This document shows, one piece after another, positions 6,551 through 16,236 of a stretch of 45,317 bases of DNA (positions are counted from its first letter, which is position 1; each line of letters starts with the position of its first letter). Position numbers and translations under genes: made by a program. The DNA is from a bacterium. GTDB lineage: Bacteria; CAIWAD01. The stretch is taken from NCBI GenBank assembly GCA_030685015.1, contig JAUXWS010000102.1:1-45317 (forward strand), given 5' to 3'. The notes under the pieces are model-generated. The model was not told the DNA's origin, did no database searches, and was given only the letters and a program-made list of their open reading frames with translations.

Positions 6551-8043
6551 AGGCTCCCCGGCGGGGCGTGTTGCGCATCTTGTTCACCGGGGCGGAGGCG
6601 GTGCCCTGGATCAAAAGCGGCGGATTGGGGGATGTGCTGGGCGCCCTCCCCCGCGAGCTCTTCGCCCTGGGGCACGAAGTGGCCACCATCCTGCCGCTCT
6701 ACGCCTCGGTGGAGCGCGAGGAGGCGGGGCTGGAGCACCTCGCCACCATCCAGGTGCGCTTCCAGGGAGTGGATTTCCCCACCCGCATCTACGCCGCCTC
6801 CTACCCGCGCAGCGAGTGCCGCGCCATCTTCATCGAGAACCAGTACTACTTCGAGCGCTCCGGCATCTACGACGATCCGGCGACGGGCCGGCCCTGGCCG
6901 GATGACGACGAGCGCTGGTTCTTCTTCCAGACGGCTGTGCTGGAGTTGATCCGGCAGACGGACATGCAGCCCGACCTGCTGGTCTGCGCGGACTGGCACA
7001 CGGCCCTGCTGCCCGCCCTGCTGCGCATCCGGCACCAGGAGGACCGCCGCCTGCAGCACACCCGCAGCGTGCTCAGCCTCCACAACCTGGGCTACCAGGG
7101 CGTCTTCCCGGCCGAGTCCATCACCAAGCTGGGTCTGCCGCGGGAGCTGCTCTTCCCGCTCTCGCCCTTCGAATTCTACGGCCAACTCAATTGCCTGAAG
7201 GCCGGCATCTCCTTCGCCGACGAGGTGGTGACCGTGTCGCCCACCTACGCCCGGGAGATCTGCCAACCGGAGCTGGGACACGGCCTGGACGGCGTCCTGC
7301 GCCAGCATGGCGACCGTGTGCGCGGCATCCTCAACGGCATCGACATGGATAATTGGAATCCAGCCACCGACCCGCTGCTGGCCGAACCCTACGCCTCATC
7401 CCGCCTGACACGCAAGGCGGGCAACCGGCCGCGCCTGCTGCGCGAATTCGGGCTGGATCCGGACTACCGGGGCCCGGTCCTGGCCATGGTGACGCGGCTG
7501 ACCGGGCAAAAGGGGATGAACATCCTGGCCGGCTGCCTGGACCGGCTGCTGGCCCGCGATCTGCGCCTGGTCATCCTGGGCACGGGCGAAGCCCAGTTCG
7601 AGCATTTCCTTTCCGATGTGGCGGCCGGGCACGCCGATCACATGGCCGTGCGCATCGGCTACAGCGAGGCCCTGGCGCACCAGATCTACGGCGGGGCTGA
7701 TTTCTTCCTCATGCCCAGCCGCTACGAGCCCTGCGGGCTGAGCCAGATGTACGCCATGCGTTACGGCACCCTGCCCATCGTCCACGCCACGGGCGGACTG
7801 AAGGACACGGTGATCCCCTTCCTGGATGACGCCGATCACGGCACCGGCTTCTCCTTCACCGACTACAACGCCGAGGCCCTGCTCGAGGCGGTGGACACGG
7901 CCCTCAGCGCCTGGCGCAATCCGCGCGCCATGCGCCGGCTGCAGAAGAACGCCATGAAGCAGGACTTCTCCTGGGAGCAGAGCGCCCGCCTCTATGAAGA
8001 ACTCTTCTTCCTGGTGCGCGAACGGTCGCGCTGGGGGGAATGA
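6547..8043 (+). CDS. glgA: glycogen synthase (GT5 family)
   Basis: This 498-residue protein transfers glucose from ADP-glucose (or UDP-glucose) to growing alpha-1,4-glucan. It has the N-terminal nucleotide-sugar loop KSGGLGDVLGALP (residues 23-35), CADWHTALLPALL, NGIDMDNWNP, VTRLTGQKGMNIL and the C-terminal SRYEPCGLSQMYAMRYG block followed by TGGLKDTV, all characteristic of GT5. Length is normal. The ATG overlaps the galT stop and is preceded by GGAGG. Sharing an operon with galT is consistent with carbon storage. Confidence 0.95.
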   Translation: MKAPRRGVLRILFTGAEAVPWIKSGGLGDVLGALPRELFALGHEVATILPLYASVEREEAGLEHLATIQVRFQGVDFPTRIYAASYPRSECRAIFIENQYYFERSGIYDDPATGRPWPDDDERWFFFQTAVLELIRQTDMQPDLLVCADWHTALLPALLRIRHQEDRRLQHTRSVLSLHNLGYQGVFPAESITKLGLPRELLFPLSPFEFYGQLNCLKAGISFADEVVTVSPTYAREICQPELGHGLDGVLRQHGDRVRGILNGIDMDNWNPATDPLLAEPYASSRLTRKAGNRPRLLREFGLDPDYRGPVLAMVTRLTGQKGMNILAGCLDRLLARDLRLVILGTGEAQFEHFLSDVAAGHADHMAVRIGYSEALAHQIYGGADFFLMPSRYEPCGLSQMYAMRYGTLPIVHATGGLKDTVIPFLDDADHGTGFSFTDYNAEALLEAVDTALSAWRNPRAMRRLQKNAMKQDFSWEQSARLYEELFFLVRERSRWGE

Positions 8044-8151
8044 CCACAAGGGACAAGCCGACGGATAGCCTGCCAACCCGCTCCCCCTCAAGTTGCCCAT
8101 GCGCCCGGCCGATGCACGGAGCAATGGGTGATTCCCGGGAGGCGACGGCAC

Positions 8152-8562
8152 ATGGCCCAAGCGGGTTGGAAAGCAGAGTATGCGACCGGTATTCAGCAGA
8201 TCGATGAACAGCACCAGCGCCTGTTCGAACTGCTGGAGCAGCTTTATGACGCCATCCACCAGGGCCAAGGCCGGGCTGAATCGCAGGAGAGGTCGGTGCT
8301 GGAGGCCCTCGTGCTTTACGCCCGCACCCATTTCCGCTGCGAGGAGGATCTCATGCGCCGTCATTTCTACCCCGGAGTGACGGCGCACGTGGAGGAGCAT
8401 GGCAAGCTTGTGATCAGTCTGGCGGAGCAGGTGGACCTCTACAAGCGCGGCCGCCTGGCGCCCCTGAAGCTCGCCCTCTTCATCCGTGACTGGATCGTCA
8501 ACCACATGCTGGATGATGATCAGCGGGCCGGCGCCCACCTTCGCTCCCGCGGCCTGCGCTGA
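8152..8562 (+). CDS. bacteriohemerythrin
   Basis: This 136-residue four-helix protein carries the full set of non-haem di-iron ligands: H21 in DEQHQRLF, H60 and E64 in HFRCEED, H79 and H83 in HVEEH, and H118 and D123 in NHMLDDD. Bacteriohemerythrins bind O2 reversibly and act in oxygen storage, delivery or sensing in the cytoplasm. I chose the ATG at 8152, which has GGGAGG nine bases upstream; a GTG eight codons earlier is possible. It lies 108 bp after glgA and probably has its own promoter. A TIR element lies between it and the convergent histidine kinase gene. Confidence 0.93.
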   Translation: MAQAGWKAEYATGIQQIDEQHQRLFELLEQLYDAIHQGQGRAESQERSVLEALVLYARTHFRCEEDLMRRHFYPGVTAHVEEHGKLVISLAEQVDLYKRGRLAPLKLALFIRDWIVNHMLDDDQRAGAHLRSRGLR

Positions 8563-8679
8563 ATTCACCTCGCGCCTTGGCGCTTCCCCCTTCCCACAAC
8601 CCGCGGATGGCCATGCCACTACAGAGGCAGGTCCACGGCGACAAGACCTGCCATCCCCCCTCTGGTCTGGACATGAGCC

Positions 8680-8897
8680 TAGTGGACCGAATCACGTAAT
8701 CTGACGGATGCTGTTTGCTGAATCCATTGTACATCAATGAACTCAGTCCAAAACGCAAACCCTGCGGGAAGCGCCCACGTCACCCATTGCTGCGTTGCAG
8801 CCCCTTGACGTAGCACCGCTACGCCTGCGGGTCTGCGCCTTGCACTGGGCAACCTGGACGCGTCATCATCCGTCATTTCACGTGATTCGGTCCACTA
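8680..8897. repeat. dispersed TIR element, copy 2 (218 bp)
   Basis: This is the best-preserved copy. The 18-bp ends are perfect inverted repeats: TAGTGGACCGAATCACGT at 8680-8697 and its complement at 8880-8897, followed inward, after a 4-nt mismatch, by a further 9-bp inverted match (TGACGGATG). The outermost TA on each side could be a TA target duplication. An internal stem GCGTAGC/GCTACGT is kept in copy 1 as GCGCAGT/GCTGCGT, so base pairs changed together. No open frame of note. It lies between convergent genes and could act as a two-way terminator. Confidence 0.85.
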
Positions 8898-8948
8898 ACC
8901 CCCGGCAGGCGGGGCGGCAGGTGTCGCGGGCGGGGATGGGGCCGCCGA

Positions 8949-11900
8949 TCAGGAATCCAGGATGGACCGGAGCTTCAAGGCCAGCTCCTTTCTCGTGAAG
9001 GGCTTGGCCAGGAAGTGCACGCCTTCCTCCAGGATGCCCCGGTGCGCGATGACGTTGCTGGTGTAGCCGGACATGTAGAGGCATTTCAATTCGCCCTGCT
9101 TCTCCCGCAGCGCGGCGTGAAGGTCGCGGCCGCTCATTTGCGGCATCACCACGTCCGTCAACAGCAAATGGATGGGGACCCCGCAGGACCGGGCCAACTC
9201 CAAGGCCCGCATGGGGCTGCCCGCGGCCAGGACCGTGTAGCCCATGCTTGTGAGCAGGTGCTCGGCAAAGCGCAACAGGGGCATCTCGTCCTCCACCAGC
9301 AGGATGGTCTCACTGCCTCCCCGCAGGGCCTTGCCCGCCTCCGCCACGTCCCGCACCACAACCCCGTCCGCTACCTCCGGCAAGTAGATGCGGAAGGTGG
9401 CGCCACGGCCCACTTCGCTGTAAACATTGATGTAGCCATTGTTCTGCTTCACGATGCCGTAGACCGTGGCCAGCCCCAAGCCCGTTCCTTTGCCCAGTTC
9501 CTTGGTCGTGAAGAAGGGCTCGAAGATCTTGACGCGGACCTCGTCGTCCATGCCGCACCCCGTGTCGCTCACCGCCAGCAGGACGTAGTTCCCGGGAATG
9601 GCCCCGTCATGATGGGCGCAATACTCGTCGTCGAAGACAGCCGCTGCCGTCTCGATGGTGACAGTGCCCGCCCCGTCAATGGCATCTCGGGAATTGACCA
9701 CCAGGTTGACCAGGATCTGGTTGATTTGCTCCGGATCCATCAAGACCGGATGCAGGTCGTGGCCCGGGTGCCATTGGAGGTCGATGTCCTCGGTGATGAG
9801 GCGGCCCAGCAGTCTCAGCATGCCCACGATCGTGTCGTTGAGATTCAACACGCGCGGCTGGATGTTCTGCTTGCGGCTGAAGGCCAGAAGTTGCCGCGTG
9901 AGGGCCGCGGCGCGTTCGGCGCCATTGACGATCTCATCCACGAACTCGGCCTCCTCGCTGCCGGCCGGGAGGGTCGCCTGCAGCATGTTGCCATAGCCCA
10001 GCATGGCCTGCAGGATGTTGTTGAAATCGTGGGCCACGCCGCCGGCCAGGCGCCCCACCGCCTCCATTTTCTGGGATTGGCGCAGTTGTTGTTCCAGCTC
10101 GATCTCCAGCGTGATGTCCCGCTTCACGGACACGTAGTGCGTGACATCGCCCATGGGGCCGCGCACGGGCGCGATGGTCGCATGCTCTGTGAACAGGCTT
10201 CCATCCTTGCGTTTGTTGACCATTTGGCATTTGAAGACCTCGCCCCTGGTCAGGACCTCCCACATCTCCTGATAGAACTCGGGACCATGCCGACCGCTCT
10301 TCAGCATGCGCGGATTCCTTCCCAAGACCTCGTCTCGCGTGTAACCCGTGGTCTGTTCAAAGGCCGGATTCACGAATACGATGGTGGCGGCCGCGTCCGT
10401 CAGCAAGACGGTCTCGCCCACCTGCTCAACGGCGGACTGCAGCAGAAGGCGCCGGGACTCCTCCGCCTTGCGTCGTGTGATGTCTTGCAGGACGGAGAAG
10501 AAGTAGGCCGGGGTGCCGTCCTCGCTGCGCACCAGGGAGACGGTCACCTCGACCCACAAAAGACTGCCGTCCTTGCGCACCAGACGCTTCTCGCGCGTGT
10601 AGGAGGACTCGGAGCCGGTCAGGAGCCTGCCGCGCGTGGCCAGATCCTCGGCCAGCTCCTCCGGATGGCTGACCTGCTGATAGGTCATGGCGGCCAGCTC
10701 CGCGAAACTGTAGCCCAGCATGTGGCAGGCCGCCTGGTTCACCCGCAGGACGCGACCCTCCGGATCGGTGTGCGCCATGCCCACGGCCGCCTGTTCGAAG
10801 GTGGCGCGGAAGCGGGCCTCGCTCTCGGTCAGGATCCGTTGCGCTGCGCGCTCTCCAGTCTGGTCCCTGAAAACCAGCACCACGCCGGACAAGGAGCCGT
10901 CGTCCTCTTCGATGGGTGCTCCGCTGTCGGCGATGGGGTGCCCCGCACCCGAGCGTGTCACCAACTTGGTGTGGTTGGCCAGGCCCACCACCTTGCGCTC
11001 GCGGATGACCTTGGTCACCGGGCTTTCAACAACCTTGCCCGTATCCTCGTTGACAATGTGGAAGACCTCCTCCAGTGGCCGGCCCCGCGCCTCGGACAAG
11101 GTCCAGCCGGTCTGCCACTCCGCCTCGGGATTCATCAGCTCCACCCGGCCCTGGGCGTCGGTGGAAATCACCGCATCGCCGATGGAATGCAGAACAACCT
11201 GGTGGCGGCGGGCCGCGCGGCCCAGCTCCCACTCCTTCTCCAATTGGTCCTGCAGGTGGCGTCGTGCTTCGCGCTGGCGCAGCAAGGCGAGGGTGCCGCC
11301 GGCCGCCAACAGCAGGGCGGCGATCATCAGGAGGATAAGGGTTGATTCGTGCCGCATGACGGACATGGCCTCGGCCGCGTCCTCCTTGGCGATGATGGCC
11401 CAGGGGGTGCCGGCCACGGGTGCGGCGGCGGCCAGCACATCCACGCCGCGGTAGTCGACGCCCCGCATCACGCCCATCTCCCCCGCCAGCGCCCGGGCGG
11501 CGGGCAGGCCCGGCGTGGTCAATGGCAAGCGCATTGACAGCGCGGGCTGGGGCGGGTGGCGCAAATCATTGAGGAACAGGATGCTGTCCCCTTCCTGCCG
11601 AACGAGCAGGGTCTCACCTGTCCGGCTGGGCCGGGGCCAGGCCTGGATCAAGGGATGGAGGACGTCGCCCGCCCGCGACATGAGAACAACCACACCAGCG
11701 GGCGGATCCCCCGGGGCATGCAGGGCCCGCACGGGCGCCATCAGACTCAAGTGCGGCCTGGCCTCGTTGGCGCAGGTGTGCAGGTCCACAAGGCGGACAT
11801 CGCCGCCCTTCATCGCCTCCACCACGACATCCAGCATGAGCGGATCCACATCCGAAGGCTCCCCGGTGGCGCTGGCCACAACCCGCCCATGGCCGTCAAC

Positions 11901-12254
11901 CAATTGCACCTGGGAATAGCCGTAGGCCTCGCAGTAGCTGGTGAACAGCCGCTGGAGGACAGCGGCGGCCAAGTGACGGTCCGCCCCGGTGGCGCCGCCG
12001 ACCGCCGGTCGATCCAGCAGCAGGGAGACGTCCTTGGACAAGGAGAGGCTCTGGCTCAGGATGGAGGCGTCGGCCTGGCGCTCATGGAACCAGTTGGCGA
12101 TCTCCTTCGCCTTGAAGTCCGCCAGGATGAGCAGATCGTGTTCGACCTCCCGCCGCAGGTCCGCACGCTTACTCATGTGGTACAGGCCGCCGCCGACCAC
12201 AGCCCCAATCAGGGCGGTAACCGCCACCCAATTCCATGCATTTGGCTTGCCCAT
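8949..12254 (-). CDS. membrane-bound hybrid sensor histidine kinase
   Basis: This 1101-residue protein has a first membrane helix (about 8-27), a ~275-residue extracytoplasmic sensor region of Cache type, a second helix (about 304-325), three PAS domains (about 345-470, 478-595 and 605-715), a HisKA segment with [11 protein letters not shown] (phosphoacceptor H742), an HATPase domain ([20 protein letters not shown]) and a C-terminal receiver with VEDE (987-990), D1034 as phosphoacceptor and K1084. It is thus a complete hybrid kinase. The ligand is not predictable. It is transcribed alone, with an AGAGG upstream of the ATG; the receiver/HD-like protein gene lies 306 bp upstream on the same strand. 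Confidence 0.93.
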   Translation of the reverse strand: MGKPNAWNWVAVTALIGAVVGGGLYHMSKRADLRREVEHDLLILADFKAKEIANWFHERQADASILSQSLSLSKDVSLLLDRPAVGGATGADRHLAAAVLQRLFTSYCEAYGYSQVQLVDGHGRVVASATGEPSDVDPLMLDVVVEAMKGGDVRLVDLHTCANEARPHLSLMAPVRALHAPGDPPAGVVVLMSRAGDVLHPLIQAWPRPSRTGETLLVRQEGDSILFLNDLRHPPQPALSMRLPLTTPGLPAARALAGEMGVMRGVDYRGVDVLAAAAPVAGTPWAIIAKEDAAEAMSVMRHESTLILLMIAALLLAAGGTLALLRQREARRHLQDQLEKEWELGRAARRHQVVLHSIGDAVISTDAQGRVELMNPEAEWQTGWTLSEARGRPLEEVFHIVNEDTGKVVESPVTKVIRERKVVGLANHTKLVTRSGAGHPIADSGAPIEEDDGSLSGVVLVFRDQTGERAAQRILTESEARFRATFEQAAVGMAHTDPEGRVLRVNQAACHMLGYSFAELAAMTYQQVSHPEELAEDLATRGRLLTGSESSYTREKRLVRKDGSLLWVEVTVSLVRSEDGTPAYFFSVLQDITRRKAEESRRLLLQSAVEQVGETVLLTDAAATIVFVNPAFEQTTGYTRDEVLGRNPRMLKSGRHGPEFYQEMWEVLTRGEVFKCQMVNKRKDGSLFTEHATIAPVRGPMGDVTHYVSVKRDITLEIELEQQLRQSQKMEAVGRLAGGVAHDFNNILQAMLGYGNMLQATLPAGSEEAEFVDEIVNGAERAAALTRQLLAFSRKQNIQPRVLNLNDTIVGMLRLLGRLITEDIDLQWHPGHDLHPVLMDPEQINQILVNLVVNSRDAIDGAGTVTIETAAAVFDDEYCAHHDGAIPGNYVLLAVSDTGCGMDDEVRVKIFEPFFTTKELGKGTGLGLATVYGIVKQNNGYINVYSEVGRGATFRIYLPEVADGVVVRDVAEAGKALRGGSETILLVEDEMPLLRFAEHLLTSMGYTVLAAGSPMRALELARSCGVPIHLLLTDVVMPQMSGRDLHAALREKQGELKCLYMSGYTSNVIAHRGILEEGVHFLAKPFTRKELALKLRSILDS

Positions 12255-12559
12255 GCCGCGCCCTCTTCACTTTGGTCTCCTGGATCCCGCCACTGACACA
12301 CCCGTGTCCCACCGGATGTCCTTTGCCGCTTGGGTTGATCCCTGGTCAGTCGATCATGCTCAGATGGATACGGACAACAACCTAGAAATCGGGGACCTGT
12401 TCAGGAGGGGGCCGTTGAGCAGATTTTGAGCTTTTCTCTGCTCGCAGGAATTGGCGGTGGGCGACTTGACCCGATACGATTTGCGGGTCCTGGCTCTTTG
12501 CCTGCGCGAAGGTCCTGTGACAGCAAGACGCAAGCTGAAAAGGACGGCTGGTGGGTTCC
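12255..12559. other. intergenic region with no recognised feature
   Basis: This ~305-bp gap separates two minus-strand signalling genes. No credible gene, tRNA, repeat copy or clear terminator was found. It presumably holds the promoter of the downstream hybrid kinase, but no convincing boxes were seen. Confidence 0.5.
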
Positions 12560-13765
12560 TCAGTCCCGTTTGGCGCCGGGGCCTGCGTCGGCGGGCAGGT
12601 CGCCGGTCTGCTCATCTGCCAAAGGCACCATGATGAGAAAGGGCTCGCGCAGACCCACCCCACGATCGAAGGCGCGGATGCGCTCCAGCATCAAATCCGA
12701 AATGATCTGGCCCTTGACCGCGAGTGTGATTCCATTGCTGGCCTGGATGTCGTCGGCCAACAACTGCCCGATGCGCAGGTCCCTCATGCGGACCGGCTTG
12801 CTCTCCAAGACGACGGACTCCAGACCTAAGCCATGCAGCGCGGACAGCACATCCTGGCGCACGCCGGCGGCCCTCCCCTTCAACGTCTCCAAGGCCGCCT
12901 TGTAGGAACTGCCACGCCGCATGGCCTGGTCGACACGCACGGCCACTTGAAGGATGTGCCCGCCGATTTCGGCCGGACTCAGGTCAGCCAGCGGCTTGTC
13001 GAGTTTCTCACCAAGGGGGGTGAACTGCAGGGCGATCATCGCCGCCGCCGTGTCCAGGCGGGGCAGGTGCCGGATGAGGCGGGCCCCCACCTCGGGATGG
13101 GCCTGGAAGAGCCCTTCGTCCTCCTTGCCAAGTTCGTAGCCGGCGTTGACCCGGGCCAGCAGGTCCGCATCAAGCGCGATGCACCCGATCTGGGAGAGCA
13201 TGGCGGCGATATCATACTGCCAGCCATTGGACAAATGAAGGGTCTTGACCACGTGGCGCATCATGCGCAGCATGCGCTGGTTCTGGTCGGCCGTGGCCGG
13301 ATGGATGGTGGCCAGGACCTCCGTCATGACGCGCAGGCTGCCGGCCAGCGTTTGCTCCAGCAGCTCGCGCTCCGTTTGCTGCCGGGTCCAGATGCGCAGA
13401 CCCTCCTGGACAGCGTTGAGAATGGTGGCCGGCGGACAGGGCTTGGTCAGGAAGCGGTGGATGTGCCCGTTGTTGACCGCCTCGATGGCCGTCTGCTGGT
13501 CGGCGTTGCCGGTGAGCATGATGCGCACGATGTCCGGGAAGGCCTTGTGCACTTCACGCAGCAGCGCGATGCCGGTCATTTGCGGCATGCGTTGATCGCT
13601 GACGACGACGGCGTAGGGACCCTGCTCACGCAGCATCACAAGGGCGGTCTGGCCGCAATCCGCGGTGTCGAAGTCCAAGTGTGCGCGGAAGGTGCGGCGG
13701 AAGCTGTCGAGGATGTTCGGGTCGTCATCCACGAAGAGCACGCGGGCCTTGATGTCCTCACTCAT
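12560..13765 (-). CDS. response regulator with degenerate HD-type output domain
   Basis: This 401-residue protein begins with a receiver domain (VLFVDDDPNILDSF; phosphoacceptor D in VVSDQRMPQMTG; K in LTKPCPP). The second half resembles an HD/HD-GYP domain: the segment AAMLSQIGCIAL stands where the catalytic motif LLHDIGKI should be, and QAHPEVGARLI matches the conserved QHPxxGA region. The metal-binding His-Asp pair is replaced by Ser-Gln, so phosphodiesterase activity is unlikely. A C-terminal ~100-residue segment includes VRMRDLRIGQLLADDI, a pattern seen after HD domains in related regulators. GGAGA precedes the ATG. The ATG overlaps the longest frame of the broken kinase upstream (ATGA). 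Confidence 0.85.
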   Translation of the reverse strand: MSEDIKARVLFVDDDPNILDSFRRTFRAHLDFDTADCGQTALVMLREQGPYAVVVSDQRMPQMTGIALLREVHKAFPDIVRIMLTGNADQQTAIEAVNNGHIHRFLTKPCPPATILNAVQEGLRIWTRQQTERELLEQTLAGSLRVMTEVLATIHPATADQNQRMLRMMRHVVKTLHLSNGWQYDIAAMLSQIGCIALDADLLARVNAGYELGKEDEGLFQAHPEVGARLIRHLPRLDTAAAMIALQFTPLGEKLDKPLADLSPAEIGGHILQVAVRVDQAMRRGSSYKAALETLKGRAAGVRQDVLSALHGLGLESVVLESKPVRMRDLRIGQLLADDIQASNGITLAVKGQIISDLMLERIRAFDRGVGLREPFLIMVPLADEQTGDLPADAGPGAKRD

Positions 13766-13798
13766 CGAAGGTCTCCTGGAGAAGGGCCGTCAACGGTA

Positions 13799-14286
13799 TC
13801 AAGGGAAAACAACCCGGAAGATGGATCCCGCCTCGGCTTCGCACGCCACGTCGACACGTCCTCCATGTTTTCCACGACCACGTTGCGCGTGACGGCCAGA
13901 CCCTGGCCCGTGCCCTTGCCCACGTCCCTGGTCGTGTAGTAGGGCTCGAAGATGTGGAGAGGCACCATGGCCGGAATGCCGGCCCTGTCATCCTCCACCT
14001 CGATCACAGGTTCAGTCGGCGTGGTCATTGTGCGGATGCGGATGAGCCCCAGCTCCGGATGCTCCTGGCTGGCGCGCTTCTCCTTGATGGCCTGCACGAT
14101 GCCGGTGGCACGTTGCACGCCCTCCTGGCTCGGGGCCAGGGCTCGTGGAGTCACGTCCGGCAGGTGGTCCAGGTCGAGCGAGCTTGTCCCCTCCAGGATC
14201 TCGCTGGCCAAGGAGGCGGCCTTCCTCGCACACGGACAAACTGACCGCGCCATGCAAGTGGACGGGCGGTGGTCATGCTCTTCCAA
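13799..14286 (-). pseudogene. histidine kinase remnant, truncated and frameshifted
   Basis: Only the C-terminal ATPase part of a histidine kinase survives: QAIKEKRASQEHPELGLIRI, VIEVEDDRAGIPA (degraded G1 box), HIFEPYYTTRDVGKGTGQGL. At 13868-13871 an A-run (TTTT on the plus strand) has lost one base. Adding one A restores the normal kinase ending VVEKHGGRVDV followed by ACEAEAGSIFRVVFP and a stop at 13799. Without it the frame runs on to 13762. The N-box asparagine region is also damaged, and sensor, PAS and HisKA parts are absent. A partial TIR element lies just upstream (14385-14474), possibly linked to the deletion. The neighbouring receiver/HD protein was probably its partner. Confidence 0.8.
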
Positions 14287-14384
14287 CCGCCTGGTCGGGG
14301 GGCGGGGCGATCGACGCTCCGCCGGTCATGCCTCCTTATCGTCCCGGCGGGCGGGCAGGTTCAGCCCAGGGCCGGGACAGACAC

Positions 14385-14474
14385 CACCGCGGTACGTGAA
14401 CGAGCAGGGCTGCGCCAAGCGCTGGGCGACGTGGACGCATCATCAGCCGACATTCCACGAGATCCGGTCCACCA
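14385..14474. repeat. dispersed TIR element, copy 3 (partial)
   Basis: About 90 bp match the right end of copy 2: GGGCTGCGCC, GCTGGGCGAC, GTGGACGCATCATC and the terminal repeat ACGAGATCCGGTCCACCA at 14457-14474. The left end is not recognisable. It sits between the stop of the HDOD gene (14487) and the kinase remnant. The start at 14385 is approximate. Confidence 0.65.
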
Positions 14475-14486
14475 GCCCATCAGCTT

Positions 14487-15407
14487 CTATGCCGACAGTT
14501 CGCCCACCATGGCCCGCACTTGCCCGCGGACGTCCAGGACGCTGGCGCGCACCTTGGCCAGGATCTCCTCGTGCGCATCCCTCCCCTGCTGGCCCGCCGT
14601 CCGGCAGAGCAGGCCCCAGGCGGGATCGAGGACCGCATCCCAGGGGCTGCGCTCACCCAGGCAGGCCATGTCCCCCTCCTTGACGAGGACGTCGGCCAGG
14701 CGCACGCAGGAGGTCAGGACGGCGTTGGGATGATCCGGCATGAACGCGTGGTGGTCGCGCATGACGGCGCGCAGGTTCTCGGGCAAACCCCAGCGGGTGG
14801 CCAGGAAGTAGCCCGCCTCGGCATGGTCGATGCCCAGCACCTTGCGCTCGGCCTCGAATAGAGGGAGCCCCTGGTGTTCCACCACCTCCAGGCATTCGCG
14901 GAACTCCGGGTGGAAGTACTGATCGAGCACGACTTTGCCCACGTCGTGCAACAGGCCTGCTGTGAAATCCGCTCCCCGGAACTGCAGGCGAAAGGCGCTC
15001 GCGATCCCGCGGGCCAGCTCCGCCGTCCCCAGGGAATGGGACCAGAAGTCGATCTGGTCCAGGACCCGGTCGGCGCCGAAGCCGCCGGACAGGCTCCTCA
15101 TGATGGAGGCGGTAGTCACCAGGCGGTGGATCTCGGACCCGCCCAGCAGGATGAGGGCCTCCTGCAGGGAGTCGATCTCCTTCTGCCTGCCGTAATGGGC
15201 GCTGTTGGCCAGGCGCAACACGCGCGCCGTCAGCGTTGGATCCTGCTGCACCAGGCTCTTCAGGTCTTCCATGGCGTAGTCCTCATCGGCGATGAGGCGC
15301 AGCATGTCCGTGACCACGTGGGGCAGGGAGGGCAAGGTGTCCAGCACGTCGATGCAGTCCAGCACGGCTTGGCGCGTCCGACGAAGGTGGGCGGCTTGCT
15401 CGGCCAT
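14487..15407 (-). CDS. HDOD-domain signalling protein
   Basis: This 306-residue protein is a single HDOD domain, a metal-dependent phosphohydrolase relative common in bacterial signal transduction. Typical segments are DTLPSLPHVV near residue 22, VQQDPTLTARVLRLANSA and GLLHDVGKVVLDQYF, where, unlike many HDOD proteins, the His-Asp pair is retained; DHAEAGYFLATRWGLP follows. The ATG lies 3 bp after the stop of the upstream response regulator, with GGAGGAATAG as ribosome site, so the two are co-transcribed. It probably acts downstream of that regulator; no substrate can be predicted. Confidence 0.9.
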   Translation of the reverse strand: MAEQAAHLRRTRQAVLDCIDVLDTLPSLPHVVTDMLRLIADEDYAMEDLKSLVQQDPTLTARVLRLANSAHYGRQKEIDSLQEALILLGGSEIHRLVTTASIMRSLSGGFGADRVLDQIDFWSHSLGTAELARGIASAFRLQFRGADFTAGLLHDVGKVVLDQYFHPEFRECLEVVEHQGLPLFEAERKVLGIDHAEAGYFLATRWGLPENLRAVMRDHHAFMPDHPNAVLTSCVRLADVLVKEGDMACLGERSPWDAVLDPAWGLLCRTAGQQGRDAHEEILAKVRASVLDVRGQVRAMVGELSA

Positions 15408-15409
15408 GG

Positions 15410-16162
15410 CTATTCCTCCAGCAGGGTGCGGATGTTTCTTCCCAGCTCGGTCAGACGGAAGGGCTTGGGCATGAGGGAGACCCGCGAGTATCGGGTCATG
15501 CCCACGGCTTGTGCCGCCGAGCTGTACCCCGTCATCATCAGCAGGGGCATGGCGGGCGTGCGGTTCTTCACCTCCATGAGCAGCTTGAAGCCGTTCATGC
15601 GCGGCATGTAGAGGTCGCTCAGGATCAGATCCGGCTGGTGCGCCTCAAAGATGGTCATCGCTTCCTGCCCGTCCTCCGCCTGGAAAACGGCATAGCCTTG
15701 CAGGAGCAGGTAGTAGGCGGCCAGATCCCGCAGGTTCTGCTCGTCCTCCACCAGCAGGACGGTGGCCGCCCTGCCCGGTTGGTCCGCGAGGTGGCTCTGG
15801 ATCTGTTTGGCCAGCTCGCCCATATCCTGCGCCTGCGGAACAATGGGAAGCAGGGCACCGATCTCCCGGGGCACGCGTTGAAGCTCCGACGAACCTCGTT
15901 CATGGAGCAGCATGATGAGCAGTCCGGGCGAGATGTGGCGCAGCCGGGTGAGCAGCGGGAGATGCTGGGTGGCGCTGGTCTTGTCCACGATGAGGAGATC
16001 GGGCAGGCGTGGCACGCCGGTGTCCAGGGCTTGGTGATCGAAGGTCGCCACCTCCAAATCGGGAAGGCCTCGGCTCAAGGCGATCTCGTCCTCCGTCCTG
16101 CTCAGGAGCAGGCCGATCTGGCGGACGCCTGGTGGACAATCAACCTTGGCTGGGTCGGTCAT
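15410..16162 (-). CDS. response regulator with C-terminal receiver domain
   Basis: From the ATG giving MTDPAKVDC the protein has 250 residues. The N-terminal ~120 residues resemble a degenerate receiver (DLLIVDK), and the C-terminal ~125 form a complete receiver: VLLVEDEQNLRDLAAYY, phosphoacceptor D in LILSDLYMPRMNG, MMTGYSS, and K in LMPKPF. There is no DNA-binding domain, so it probably relays phosphate or binds another protein. The start is uncertain: an ATG nine codons earlier (16187-16189) is in frame, but the chosen ATG overlaps by one base the stop of a short open frame with a strong ribosome site. It is co-transcribed with the HDOD gene. Confidence 0.85.
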   Translation of the reverse strand: MTDPAKVDCPPGVRQIGLLLSRTEDEIALSRGLPDLEVATFDHQALDTGVPRLPDLLIVDKTSATQHLPLLTRLRHISPGLLIMLLHERGSSELQRVPREIGALLPIVPQAQDMGELAKQIQSHLADQPGRAATVLLVEDEQNLRDLAAYYLLLQGYAVFQAEDGQEAMTIFEAHQPDLILSDLYMPRMNGFKLLMEVKNRTPAMPLLMMTGYSSAAQAVGMTRYSRVSLMPKPFRLTELGRNIRTLLEE

Positions 16163-16236
16163 CACCGGGAAGGCCGAAGCAGCCCGCATGAGGGGGTGAA
16201 ACTGGGAGCCGGTGCAAGCGGGATGGACGGATTCAC
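16162..16236 (-). CDS. possible 24-codon leader peptide
   Basis: A GTG-initiated frame of 24 codons (VNPSIPLAPAPSF...) is preceded by AGGAGG five bases upstream, the best ribosome site in this gap. It ends in TGATG, overlapping the likely ATG of the response regulator by one base, while that ATG has no good site of its own. The arrangement fits translational coupling. The peptide is proline-rich but has no recognised motif. It may equally be chance. Confidence 0.3.
   Translation of the reverse strand: MNPSIPLAPAPSFTPSCGLLRPSR

Noticed and set aside
8680-8897. Structured RNA or tRNA-like gene
   Set aside because: The terminal inverted repeats and dispersed copies fit a mobile repeat better; no tRNA anticodon arm or T-loop could be identified.
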